A DNA stretch of 35,131 nt. Source: Deltaproteobacteria bacterium. GTDB lineage: Bacteria > Desulfobacterota > DSM-4660 > Desulfatiglandales > HGW-15. Below are positions 25,705-33,970 of the stretch, in pieces. The notes beneath the pieces are model-generated. The model was not told the DNA's origin and made no database searches. It saw nothing but the letters and a program-made list of their open reading frames with translations. Position numbers and translations under genes: made by a program. The stretch covers positions 1-35,131 of the forward strand of contig JAFDAM010000042.1 in the NCBI GenBank assembly GCA_019313825.1. The letters run 5' to 3'. How positions within the stretch are numbered: position 1 is the first letter of the stretch; every line of letters begins with the position of its first letter.

Positions 25705-25748
25705 AATAAGAGTTATAAAAGGCTGTTTTATGGCTCAGAACTCTTATT
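25705..25748. repeat. Hairpin next to the IS insertion site
   Basis: AATAAGAGTT (25705-25714) pairs with AACTCTTATT (25739-25748), and inside it ATAAAA (25715-25720) pairs with TTTTAT (25726-25731). It ends four bases before the target duplication of the IS element. The spacer of copy 1 lacks it. Confidence 0.45.
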
Positions 25749-25760
25749 TGTATACCACAT

Positions 25761-27096
25761 CAGTGCTGTCCGGTTAAGATTTTAAAAAGTTCCCTTAAGT
25801 GCTTGATATAAGGCAATATAGTGACATAAATGAGAGGGAACGACTTGAAATTTGTCTAAATATGGCCCCATACTCCTTTGGCGACGATTTTATCACGCGA
25901 AAGGAGTTCACCCATGTATCAAGGACAAACTGTTTTTTCTCAAGTATTGAGTTTTCTCTCTCATAAGAAATTTCATCAATGTGTCAATCGTTATAGGGGT
26001 AATTACCGAGTACGTTCTTTTACATGCTACGACCAGCTTCTATGTATGGCGTTCGCTCAACTGACTTACCGTGAAAGCTTGCGGGATATTGAGTGCTGTC
26101 TTCGGGCCTTGCACGAAAAGCTCTACCATATGGGAATACGAGGAAAGGTGTCCCGAAGCACATTGGCCGATGCAAATGAAAACCGAGATTGGCGGATTTA
26201 CAGCGACTTTGCCCAGATACTAATATACGAAGCTCGGGGTCTGTATGTTGATGATGATTTCGGTCTTGAATTGAAAGAAACCGTCTATGCTCCGGATTCG
26301 TCAACAATTGATCTATGTTTGTCTGTTTTTCCATGGGCTCAATTTCGCAGAACTAAGGCTGCTATCAAACTGCATACGCTATTAGATTTGCGTGGTGATA
26401 TCCCAACTTTCATTTGGATTACTGACGGTAAGGTTCACGATGTCAATGTTCTTGATCATCTGATACCGGAACCGGGCGCAATTTATGTCATGGATCGTGC
26501 CTATCTGGATTTTCAACGATTATATCAGTTGCATCAAAGCTTAGCCATATTTGTAACTCGTTCGAAAACCAATACAGGGCTGCGTCGTATATACTCGCAT
26601 AAGGTTGATAAAAGCACTGGTGTCAGATACGACCAAACAGTTGTACCAACAGGCTTTTACACCAAAAAAGACTACCCGGCAAAGCTACGTCGGATAAAAT
26701 ACTTCGATGCTGAGAAAGGTAGATCATTTGTCTTTCTCACAAATCAATTCACACTTCCGGCACTAACAATTGCTGAGCTATACCGATACAGGTGGCGTGT
26801 AGAGATATTCTTCAAATGGATCAAGCAACATTTGAGAATCAAACGCTTCTATGGCACATCTGAGAATGCTGTTAAAACGCAAATCTGGATCGCCATATCG
26901 ACTTATGTTCTGGTTGCCATAATGAAAAAGCGATTGAACCTTGATTTATCTCTCTACACTATTTTACAGATTCTAAGTATATCACTTTTTGAGAAAATGC
27001 CTATTTTACAGGCGCTCACAGCAGATGATTACAAGAACACAACCACTATCAGCCATAAACAACTGAATTTATTTGATTCTTAACCGGACACTACTG
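25761..27096 (+). mobile_element. Complete IS4-type insertion sequence with 9-bp target duplication
   Basis: The ends are inverted repeats sharing CAGT, two mismatches, then TGTCCGGTTAAGA (from 25761 on the left; ending at 27096 on the right). The nine bases ATACCACAT occur directly before (25752-25760) and directly after (27097-27105) the element, the expected target-site duplication. Total length is 1336 bases, with one transposase gene that fills most of it. The intact ends, frame and target repeat point to recent insertion. Confidence 0.93.
25914..27083 (+). CDS. IS4-family DDE transposase
   Basis: This 389-residue transposase has an N-terminal DUF4372-like region (SFLSHKKFHQCVNRYRGNYR) followed by the DDE_Tnp_1 catalytic domain. 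The acidic triad is seen in APDSSTIDL, YVMDRAYLDF and YRWRVEIFFKWIKQHLRIKRF, the last being the Y-(2)R-(3)E-(6)K signature of the IS4 superfamily. An AAGGAG precedes the ATG at 25914, and the stop lies inside the right terminal repeat. It catalyses cut-and-paste movement of its element. No frame damage is visible, so it may be active. Confidence 0.93.
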   Translation: MYQGQTVFSQVLSFLSHKKFHQCVNRYRGNYRVRSFTCYDQLLCMAFAQLTYRESLRDIECCLRALHEKLYHMGIRGKVSRSTLADANENRDWRIYSDFAQILIYEARGLYVDDDFGLELKETVYAPDSSTIDLCLSVFPWAQFRRTKAAIKLHTLLDLRGDIPTFIWITDGKVHDVNVLDHLIPEPGAIYVMDRAYLDFQRLYQLHQSLAIFVTRSKTNTGLRRIYSHKVDKSTGVRYDQTVVPTGFYTKKDYPAKLRRIKYFDAEKGRSFVFLTNQFTLPALTIAELYRYRWRVEIFFKWIKQHLRIKRFYGTSENAVKTQIWIAISTYVLVAIMKKRLNLDLSLYTILQILSISLFEKMPILQALTADDYKNTTTISHKQLNLFDS

Positions 27097-27295
27097 ATAC
27101 CACATAGTGAAACCATACTATAATGTCAAATAATAATATATAATCAATACCATAAGTTCATCTTATAATTAGTTAATGGAGAAAATTGTATAAACTGTCC
27201 TTTTCCCTTGGTAGGCTTTGCTTTTTTCGCTGAAGGACTGGTGTGCGGGTTCAGGACAAAAGGGTGAATCGGAATAGTAGTAGATTTTTAATGAA

Positions 27296-27524
27296 TTAAT
27301 ATTGCAGACTGCCTGGGGATTTCCCCACTGTTTCCGGAGGCCTAAGCATGCATAAAAGTAGTATGGCTATCGCGGTTAAAGCCAAGCTCGGCAGCAATGT
27401 CTTTGAAGAACACGGAGATCCCGAATCCGTAAAAACCATGGCCCAAGCCGGAGGTGATACCGGTAAATAAAACCGTCCACCAGCCGAAGAATATCCTGGG
27501 TGATTTTGTATTCTTATTACTCAA
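27296..27524 (-). pseudogene. OFA-type MFS transporter remnant, copy 2 (N-terminus joined to C-terminal tail)
   Basis: About 50 codons of a typical OFA-family N-terminus remain, including RIFFGWWTVLFTGITSGLGH and YGFGISVFFKDIAAELGF. The frame starts at a TTG (27522-27524) with AAAGAGA upstream. Near 27370 the sequence jumps, out of frame, to the end of the gene: AIAILLLCMLRPPE can be read in another frame, matching the tail of the copy-1 remnant, with a stop at 27296-27298. Roughly 1 kb of coding sequence has been deleted. Read straight through, it yields only 60 residues. Confidence 0.75.
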
Positions 27525-27770
27525 ATTAAATCTCTTTCATTCACTGTACGTCCATATCAGTGTCAAGATACCTGAAGGGAGTAAATTTATTTAGGGTAAA
27601 GTTTGAAAAACGCGATAGAATTAGCGAAGAATAAGACATCGCGCAAAGTGAGCCCAAAACCATCTGAAAAAGGATTTAAAAGTTCGTTATCATCAGGTTA
27701 GTGCCGGTGATACACTTTATAGAATAAGTTGGATCTCTGCTGCAGCGGGACTGATAGCATGAATCAAAAA

Positions 27771-29642
27771 CTAACCCTCATCATTATTGTTATTGAATAA
27801 CTCCGGATACAGTTTCTTCGCGCAGTTGGGGCAGATGCTATGGGTGAACTCAGCATCCGAATATCTGCTGATATAGGATTCGACCTGATTCCAATATCCT
27901 TTATCGTCCCGTATCTTTTTACAGGAAGAGCATATAGGGATCAATCCGTCCAGGGTCTTTATCCTGTCCAATGCTTCCTGGAGTTCCGCAATGACCCTTT
28001 CACGGTCCTGTTCCACATGTTTCCGATCGGTTATGTCCAATGCAAGGCCGTCCCAGATGGTCTCACCGTTGAAACCTGTTCTTGGGCGCGCGGCCAGCCG
28101 CACCCATTTCTTATTTCCTGAAAGCGATGGGATCTCATATTCAATATTGACAGGCCCGTCAGTATCTGTCGATCGTTCGATAATATCCAGAAATTTGGTG
28201 CGTAAGTGTTCGGGAATTGATTCCAGGGGATTAAGCTGGTCATCATCATTGGTATGGACTTCGAGAAGATCCTTGATACCGGTACTGACAAAAGTTGTTT
28301 TCAGTCGACCGTCTTTATATCGTACAACCTGATATATTGCTCCGGGCAGGTTGGCGGCGATGCTCTTAAGATGAAGTGTATCAGAGAGCCTGATAAACCA
28401 CGGTTTCCATGCTGCCGGGACTTTGGGGATAGGCGTGGGGCCCATTATGGCTTCCGTATGGATATGGTCGATCAGAGAGATGGCCGGTCGGACAAAGTGG
28501 TAACGGATAAGGAAGTGGGCCAGTACTGCAAGCAGTATCAGGCAAAGAACAAGACCTAAATCCACTATAACAGCAGGGAGGAATAGATTTAGCGCGACCC
28601 TGCTGGGAATCATGTAGATTAGAGTCCAGCGCCCTTCTTCAGATGACCTTGTAAATGTATAATGGTCGTTCCAAGAGAAATATTCCTCTTTTTTATTATG
28701 TTGAAGAGGAAAGGCCGGGCCGCCCTGCGGAAGAACATTCTCCAAAAGGGTAACCGTCTTGGCGCCTTTCTGATTATGATCCGAGTAGGCAAGGACCTGT
28801 TTGTTATTGTTGACTAGAATGAATTTGCCGTGCCGACCGGCAAACGGTACAACAATCTGGTTTAAGGCCTCTGTCTGGATATCTGACGCTATGACTCCCA
28901 TGAATTGATCTTTGTAGTAGAGCGGTGCGCTATGGGTAATTATTAATGATTTCGAGGCATAATCAAAATGAATGTCGGACCAATATCTCTTGCGTTCAGG
29001 ATTGTTTTGAGGACTGACATTTACCCAGTAATCTTTCTTTCGCAATGCCTGGATGTTCGTTTCTAATAAGGCTGTGGTTCTTTCAACAGTATCCTCCTGA
29101 GATGTAAAATAAGGATAGGTCGGATAAAGGGAGGATATATCCTTATGAGAGATGTAATAACTCCATTTCAAATAGGGCATGGTGCTATGCGAAGCCCTCT
29201 GCACGCTCAATAGCCCCAGGCATAGGCTGACCTCCTGAAAATAATCTTTCATTGACCCGTAGGCAGGTAGTTTCCCAAATGCCATGCCCAGTTGATGACG
29301 ACTATCCTTGTCAGTCAGGTTATGCAGAAAGAAACTCGATTTCGGATTTATCCTCATAAGCTTCATAGTGGCGAGGTAATCGTCCGCATTATCCGGGTTA
29401 TTAAGGTAGTCTTCAGCCCAGAACACCATGGAATCTATGTAACGGGTTATTCCAGCATAAAAATCTTCCAGTAAATGGACCCGTTCTGAGAGCTTCTCCT
29501 GAAAGTTCGCCATCGCACCTGAACGGTTTCTCTTGTACTCATAGGCGATAAGTGCCAGCGCTGTAGCCATGAATAGTATGACCGCAGTAGTGGCAATCAA
29601 GAGATAGTTAGTTGACAATCTTTTTGATGAGTTCTTTTCCAT
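27771..29642 (-). CDS. Membrane sensor with Cache-like and PAS domains and a CxxC...CxxC C-terminal tail
   Basis: This 623-residue protein has a helix near residues 13-34, a large extracytoplasmic sensor region of double-Cache type (about 40-340) and a second helix (about 350-382). A PAS domain (about 420-545, ending TIWDGLALDITDRK with a PAC-like motif) follows, then a coiled segment. It ends with the conserved block LIPICSSCKKIRDDKGYW and ICPNCAKKLYP, where C571, C574, C604 and C607 could bind zinc. No histidine-kinase, GGDEF, EAL or methyl-accepting domain is present. The tail block resembles one I recall at the end of PAS sensor proteins of this bacterial group, but its output role is unknown. 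It stands alone between the duplicated module and the Mo operon. Confidence 0.75.
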   Translation of the reverse strand: MEKNSSKRLSTNYLLIATTAVILFMATALALIAYEYKRNRSGAMANFQEKLSERVHLLEDFYAGITRYIDSMVFWAEDYLNNPDNADDYLATMKLMRINPKSSFFLHNLTDKDSRHQLGMAFGKLPAYGSMKDYFQEVSLCLGLLSVQRASHSTMPYLKWSYYISHKDISSLYPTYPYFTSQEDTVERTTALLETNIQALRKKDYWVNVSPQNNPERKRYWSDIHFDYASKSLIITHSAPLYYKDQFMGVIASDIQTEALNQIVVPFAGRHGKFILVNNNKQVLAYSDHNQKGAKTVTLLENVLPQGGPAFPLQHNKKEEYFSWNDHYTFTRSSEEGRWTLIYMIPSRVALNLFLPAVIVDLGLVLCLILLAVLAHFLIRYHFVRPAISLIDHIHTEAIMGPTPIPKVPAAWKPWFIRLSDTLHLKSIAANLPGAIYQVVRYKDGRLKTTFVSTGIKDLLEVHTNDDDQLNPLESIPEHLRTKFLDIIERSTDTDGPVNIEYEIPSLSGNKKWVRLAARPRTGFNGETIWDGLALDITDRKHVEQDRERVIAELQEALDRIKTLDGLIPICSSCKKIRDDKGYWNQVESYISRYSDAEFTHSICPNCAKKLYPELFNNNNDEG

Positions 29643-29891
29643 ATTAATGATCCATGATGTCTAATCTGATAATGTTTGATCCGCCCAAGGAGGACAAACC
29701 CTCCAGGGGAGGACAATTTTGCGGATTATAACATATTTTTTATAAGAACTTACTGTTTATGGGAGAAAATATAGGAAAATTAACCCTGTGGTTCCTCAAA
29801 AGAAGCAAAATGCATGCCATACTTAGGCTAATTAAGCGCACTAAGCTTTAAAAAGAATGGTGGCAGTAATATTGCAGACCCATTTAACCCT

Positions 29892-30902
29892 TTACACTTT
29901 AAAGAGCCTTAGCATATTGCCACCCAGGATATTCTTCTTGTCTTCTTTAGGGATATTCGAGCGCTTAATGGAGGCAAGATAGGCCTTTAGGTCAGAGGGA
30001 GTACTCATCTCCCAGGGGTAGTCAGAACCGAAACATAGCCTTTCAGGTCTTATTGCAAGCAGTGCCTGTTTAAAGGCAGGCATCCAGCCACCAGTGCCGG
30101 CAATATTGAAGTAGACCCGATCAAGGAGCTTGTTAAATCTCTTTTTAAGTCCAAACTTTTCAAACTGTCTGTAGGTTTTGGGCTTTGCGATCAGTTCCTT
30201 TGGGATATCCGTATTCTCCGGCAGATAAAAGGACATTATCCTTCCCAGAAGAAAGGGGGCGCCACCGCCATAGTGGGAGAAGATGAATGTAAGTTCAGGA
30301 TATTCAGGGAGTACGCCGCAGAGGACTTCAACAAAGGCCTTTATTATATCGTATTCCCGCGACACACTACCGCTCATGTAGTATCTATCGCCGCCCCAGA
30401 TCGGAATCTTGACCGTTGGATGCACAACCACAGGAACCTGAAGCTTCTCTATCTTTTTGAACAAAGGCCTTAGCTGTTTGTCATCGAGCCTAGCACCTCT
30501 GAGGGACGTTAGTAATGTGACTCCTTTGAGCCCCAGGTCGTTTATGGCCCTGTCCAGTTCGTCAATGGCGGACTGACCATCTAGATAAGGGATATGTGCC
30601 AGCGGTATGAATCTGCCCGGATATCTATCCATGTATCCGCTCAATTCATCATTAATGGTCCTGCAGACCTCCATGCTTGCCGCATCCCAGGTCGCAAGAC
30701 CCACGGCTGCCATATCCAGCCCGCATTCATCCATATGGCGTATGCATGTCTCGATGTTGAAGACCTTCCCATAGGCTGCATCAGGGTTGCTCACGATTCT
30801 CTTGAACTTCAGGTCACCATCAGGTAGATCCTTAGCCTTCATTGCAGCCACCCACGGAATATGATGAAATTCGGTGTCTATTACTATATTTTTTCTCGGC
30901 AT
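29892..30902 (-). CDS. Amidohydrolase_2 / ACMSD-like metal-dependent decarboxylase or hydrolase
   Basis: This 336-residue cytoplasmic protein is of the ACMSD/gamma-resorcylate decarboxylase type. The metal motif is E11-F-H13 (IDTEFHHIP), the ExH variant used by these decarboxylases. Further ligands are the His in VVVHP and the His in SHYGGG; the catalytic Asp is in FGSDYP. All are intact, in contrast to the two amidohydrolase copies at 21709 and 24762. The ATG at 30902 was chosen because AGGAGG lies eight bases before it; earlier in-frame ATGs sit on or ahead of that site. It is the last gene of the MFS-Mo-FeS-flavoprotein operon, 17 bases after the flavoprotein remnant. A non-oxidative decarboxylase for an aromatic or unsaturated acid is plausible but unproven. 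Confidence 0.82.
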   Translation of the reverse strand: MPRKNIVIDTEFHHIPWVAAMKAKDLPDGDLKFKRIVSNPDAAYGKVFNIETCIRHMDECGLDMAAVGLATWDAASMEVCRTINDELSGYMDRYPGRFIPLAHIPYLDGQSAIDELDRAINDLGLKGVTLLTSLRGARLDDKQLRPLFKKIEKLQVPVVVHPTVKIPIWGGDRYYMSGSVSREYDIIKAFVEVLCGVLPEYPELTFIFSHYGGGAPFLLGRIMSFYLPENTDIPKELIAKPKTYRQFEKFGLKKRFNKLLDRVYFNIAGTGGWMPAFKQALLAIRPERLCFGSDYPWEMSTPSDLKAYLASIKRSNIPKEDKKNILGGNMLRLFKV

Positions 30903-30919
30903 CTTCATATCCTCCTGCG

Positions 30920-31275
30920 TTAGAGTTTGCATAATGCACCATTATCTGAAATGTGCTTATTAGACACATCCCTTATCTCCGGCCCTTTACGGTAAACATC
31001 GCCCAGGTGGACAAAGGTTAATCCAAAGAAAGTGCTTATATGGTCAGGTATGGTCCCTGGAAATTTCACATCACCTCCTGCCATATTCAATCCTGCGGTC
31101 CTTCCCTGGTAACAGGCATTGCCCCAGACCTATCAACTCTCTTTTGCCCGAAAGCAGGTTCATTAACACCAGAAACAATACTGATTGTTCCCATATGTCC
31201 GAAGGCCCTTGCAGCGAGAACGGCATATGCCGCGGCCCCGCCATTACCGATAATGAGTATTTTGGGATCTTTCAT
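30920..31275 (-). pseudogene. FAD/NAD(P)-dependent oxidoreductase remnant (N- and C-terminal pieces)
   Basis: The ATG at 31275 overlaps the ferredoxin stop (ATGA) and opens a typical FAD-binding start, DPKILIIGNGGAAAYAVLAA, with the GxGxxA Rossmann loop. After about 40 residues the sequence departs and the frame stops at 31087. In another frame NACYQGRTAGLNMAGGDVKF is readable, followed by FFGLTFVHLGDVYRKG. These resemble the C-terminal part of nitrite-reductase-type or NADH-dependent flavoproteins, ending with TAA at 30920-30922. Most of the enzyme, probably around 300 residues, has been deleted. It would have been the electron-carrying partner of the Mo/Fe-S pair upstream. Confidence 0.65.
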
Positions 31276-31799
31276 AAACTTATATTCAAAGGCCACAGAT
31301 GAAGGGAATCAAGAATTGAGATGGATGCCTTTTGAGCTTTTTGCTCTGCCAGGGTTTCCAATGGCCCGAATCCCAAGGCGCGGGTTGGGCATACACAAAC
31401 ACAAGCAGGCTCCATGTCATGGTTAAGCCTTTCAAAACAGAAATTGCATTTATTCATCTTCCCATCTGCAGGATATTGTGGCGCACCAAAGGGGCATGCC
31501 AGAGCGCAGCTATGGCATCCCACACAGAGGTCCCTGTCTACTTCAACGATACCGTCCCCGTCCCTTTTATAGATGGCCTGTGCCGGGCAAACCATCATGC
31601 ATGGGGCATCTCCGCAATGCAGGCACGAAATTGAGAGAAAGGACAGCTTTACTGAGGGATATGAACCCCTTTCAAGCCGTGTGACATGCCTGAATGCCAA
31701 ACCCCCTCCCTGAAGATCATTCTGGTCCAGACAGGACACTATGCATGCCATGCACCCGCTGCACCTTGAAACGTCAATAGAAAAGCCTAATTGTGCCAT
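31272..31799 (-). CDS. Four-cluster ferredoxin-type electron transfer subunit (DmsB/NrfC-like)
   Basis: This 175-residue protein has four cysteine groups of the DmsB/NrfC/PsrB type: C13-x2-C16-x2-C19-x3-C23, then CLHCGDAPCMMVCP, CVGCHSCALACP and CNFCFERL...CVCVCP. They should hold four [4Fe-4S] clusters. No signal peptide is present, so it works with the cytoplasmic molybdoenzyme encoded upstream. Its ATG lies one nucleotide after that gene's stop (TGAGATG), and its own stop overlaps the start of the flavoprotein remnant. The last residues (SISILDSLHLWPLNISL) are unusual for the family. The natural electron acceptor may have been the now-deleted flavoprotein. Confidence 0.92.
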   Translation of the reverse strand: MAQLGFSIDVSRCSGCMACIVSCLDQNDLQGGGLAFRHVTRLERGSYPSVKLSFLSISCLHCGDAPCMMVCPAQAIYKRDGDGIVEVDRDLCVGCHSCALACPFGAPQYPADGKMNKCNFCFERLNHDMEPACVCVCPTRALGFGPLETLAEQKAQKASISILDSLHLWPLNISL

Positions 31800-31800
31800 C

Positions 31801-33969
31801 TCACATTCTCCTCATTCCTTCTGTAATCAGCTTCACCTCGCAGAGGAGGGCCTTGAAACCCGGATATGCCGAGATTGGGTCCAGGTAATCAGGTTCAATC
31901 AACAGGTTTATATCGGCTTGGGGGTATCCATGATAGATATTGACCACTCCTGGAGAAACAATTTCCGTCAGGTGAGCCCTTACCCGTATAGCTCCCCTTT
32001 TCGTTGACAGGGAAACCCAGTCTCCGGAAGAGATTCCCCTCGTTTCCGCATCTTTGGCATTAATATCCACCATGGGGTCCGGCCTAAGTCCTTTGGTCCA
32101 GGGAAGCCGGAAGGTCCTGGAATGAATGAACATGGGAAGCCGTGCTCCGCTGGTAAGTATCAAAGGATATTCTTTGGCAACCTCGGGAGAGGATCTAGGG
32201 CTCAGTACTGGCTCCTTGAAACGCGGTAGAGGATCCTGTCCCGCCTCCTCCAATACTGAAGAAATAAATTCCATTTTACCCGAAGGGGTTGGGAAACCTT
32301 TTTTCTTATACTTACGGTAAGGAGGCATCTTTACGTCTTTCAGTGTATATCCGCCCGGGTGTTTCTTTATATCTTTCACCTTGAGTTTTGCGGGCTCCAG
32401 TATCCAGTCCACACATGCTTCATACCCTTGCCCCATCAGGGAATCATCAGGTGCTATCCTTTTTGCCAGATCAAAGATGATGTCCGCGTCGGATCGCGAT
32501 TCCCCTAACGGCTTAATTGCAGGGCTTGTCCATATAACATGTTGCTCCTGGTAAAACTTAAGCTCACTTCTTTCAAAAGAAGAGCATGCCGGCAGCACAA
32601 GGTCTGCGATCCTGGCCGTGTCTGTCATGAAGAGATCTACGTCCACTATAAAATCGAGCATCTTCAGGCTTTCCAGCATAAAGTCAGATCCAGCCCACAT
32701 CCGGTGGTTCAGCCCGAAAGCGAGCATGGCCCTTATCGGATAAGGCTTCCCGCTCCTTATCTGAAACGGCAGGTGCATGGCCTGGCCCTCTGGCGCCATC
32801 TTGCACCAAACAGGGTATACATCCTGGCCAATGCGAGGCGGCATCTCCTGCCATGGCCGTGATTGCACAAACTCAGCCTCCCTGGTCACGACCCCATTAG
32901 GTACGGAAACATAGGAGGGTGGGACTAAGTAGTTACCACCTTCCTGATCGTAATTTCCGGTAAGACCTATCAAGGCCGTCAAGGCCCTGTGATTCTGTAT
33001 GCCGTTTGTGTGGTGTACAGTAGGGCTTGCACCGGTCATCATTGCAGCGGGTTTTGTTGTGGCATAGAGCCTTGCCGCCTTGGTGATCAAAGACGAGGAG
33101 ATGCCCGTAATACCTTCGGTAACTGCAGGGGAAAACTCCTTGACATAGGCCCTGTACTCTTCAAATCCATGCGTCCAATTCTCCACAAAGTCCTTGTCAT
33201 AGAGTCCCTCTTCAATTATCACATGGGCCATCCCTAGTGCCAAGGCGCCCGAGGTTCCAGGCCGAATTCGCAGATGGATGTCGGCATGGGCAGTGATAGG
33301 TGTCAAAAGGGGACCTACCTCAATAATCTTCATCCCCCTTTCCCTGGCATCCAGGATCTCTCTCACCTTAGAAGTATTGGAATAAAAGGGATTAGCTCCC
33401 CATACCACGAGGCATCCGGTCTTGGAGATTTCAGGCACACCGGCAGGTGAGCCGTAATTCAGTCTGGCGGCCAATACAGTGGCCAGATGGCACAGGCTTG
33501 ATTCGGTAGTGTAGTTGGGGGAGCCGTAGCTATGAGCCAGACGCTTCAGGAAAGGGCGCATCCATTTGGAGTAGCCGGCAAAAAAAACAACGGATTCCGG
33601 CCCTGATTCTTCTTTGAGCTTGATAAAACGCTCTGCAATGAGATCCAGGGCGTCATCCCACGATATCGGTTCAAATTCCCCTGACCCCCTGTCCCCTTTT
33701 TTTAACAAGGGTGTTCGGATACGGTCCTGATGGTAGATGTACTGTCTGCTTGAAGCACCCTTTGAACAGAGTGTCCCCGCGTTATGAGGGTTTTCCTTGG
33801 TCCCCTCCACCTTGATTACAACACCGTCCTTCACATAAGCATCAATACCGCAATGGGATAGGGGGTTGCATATGGAACAGATGGTCTTTTTTACCTCAAT
33901 GCCAGTCCCCTCTCCTGGTATCTTACCCTTAAGCAAACTATTAATTGGTAGTTCCGGCTCCATTGCCAT
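31801..33969 (-). CDS. Molybdopterin (bis-MGD) oxidoreductase catalytic subunit
   Basis: This 722-residue protein is a complete DMSO-reductase-superfamily catalytic subunit. The N-terminal cluster uses C31, C34, C40 and C68; the C-x2-C-x5-C spacing is longer than the common C-x2-C-x3-C. ISWDDALDLIAERF (102-115), the Mo-ligand candidate C160 in SSLCHLA, and LRIRPGTSGALALGMAHV follow. The C-terminal dinucleotide-binding domain begins at LILTSGARLPMFIHSR. It lacks a Tat signal and is cytoplasmic. AAAGGAGGA within the last codons of the MFS gene serves as ribosome site, and its ATG is one nucleotide after the MFS stop. With the ferredoxin subunit it forms an electron-transfer pair. The overall type recalls polysulfide/thiosulfate reductase and acetylene-hydratase relatives; the substrate is unknown. 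Confidence 0.92.
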   Translation of the reverse strand: MAMEPELPINSLLKGKIPGEGTGIEVKKTICSICNPLSHCGIDAYVKDGVVIKVEGTKENPHNAGTLCSKGASSRQYIYHQDRIRTPLLKKGDRGSGEFEPISWDDALDLIAERFIKLKEESGPESVVFFAGYSKWMRPFLKRLAHSYGSPNYTTESSLCHLATVLAARLNYGSPAGVPEISKTGCLVVWGANPFYSNTSKVREILDARERGMKIIEVGPLLTPITAHADIHLRIRPGTSGALALGMAHVIIEEGLYDKDFVENWTHGFEEYRAYVKEFSPAVTEGITGISSSLITKAARLYATTKPAAMMTGASPTVHHTNGIQNHRALTALIGLTGNYDQEGGNYLVPPSYVSVPNGVVTREAEFVQSRPWQEMPPRIGQDVYPVWCKMAPEGQAMHLPFQIRSGKPYPIRAMLAFGLNHRMWAGSDFMLESLKMLDFIVDVDLFMTDTARIADLVLPACSSFERSELKFYQEQHVIWTSPAIKPLGESRSDADIIFDLAKRIAPDDSLMGQGYEACVDWILEPAKLKVKDIKKHPGGYTLKDVKMPPYRKYKKKGFPTPSGKMEFISSVLEEAGQDPLPRFKEPVLSPRSSPEVAKEYPLILTSGARLPMFIHSRTFRLPWTKGLRPDPMVDINAKDAETRGISSGDWVSLSTKRGAIRVRAHLTEIVSPGVVNIYHGYPQADINLLIEPDYLDPISAYPGFKALLCEVKLITEGMRRM

Positions 33970-33970
33970 A

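Noticed and set aside
25914-27083. Active link between the transposase and the amidohydrolase duplication
   Set aside because: The element has its own clean target duplication within only one copy, so it inserted after the duplication and did not create it.
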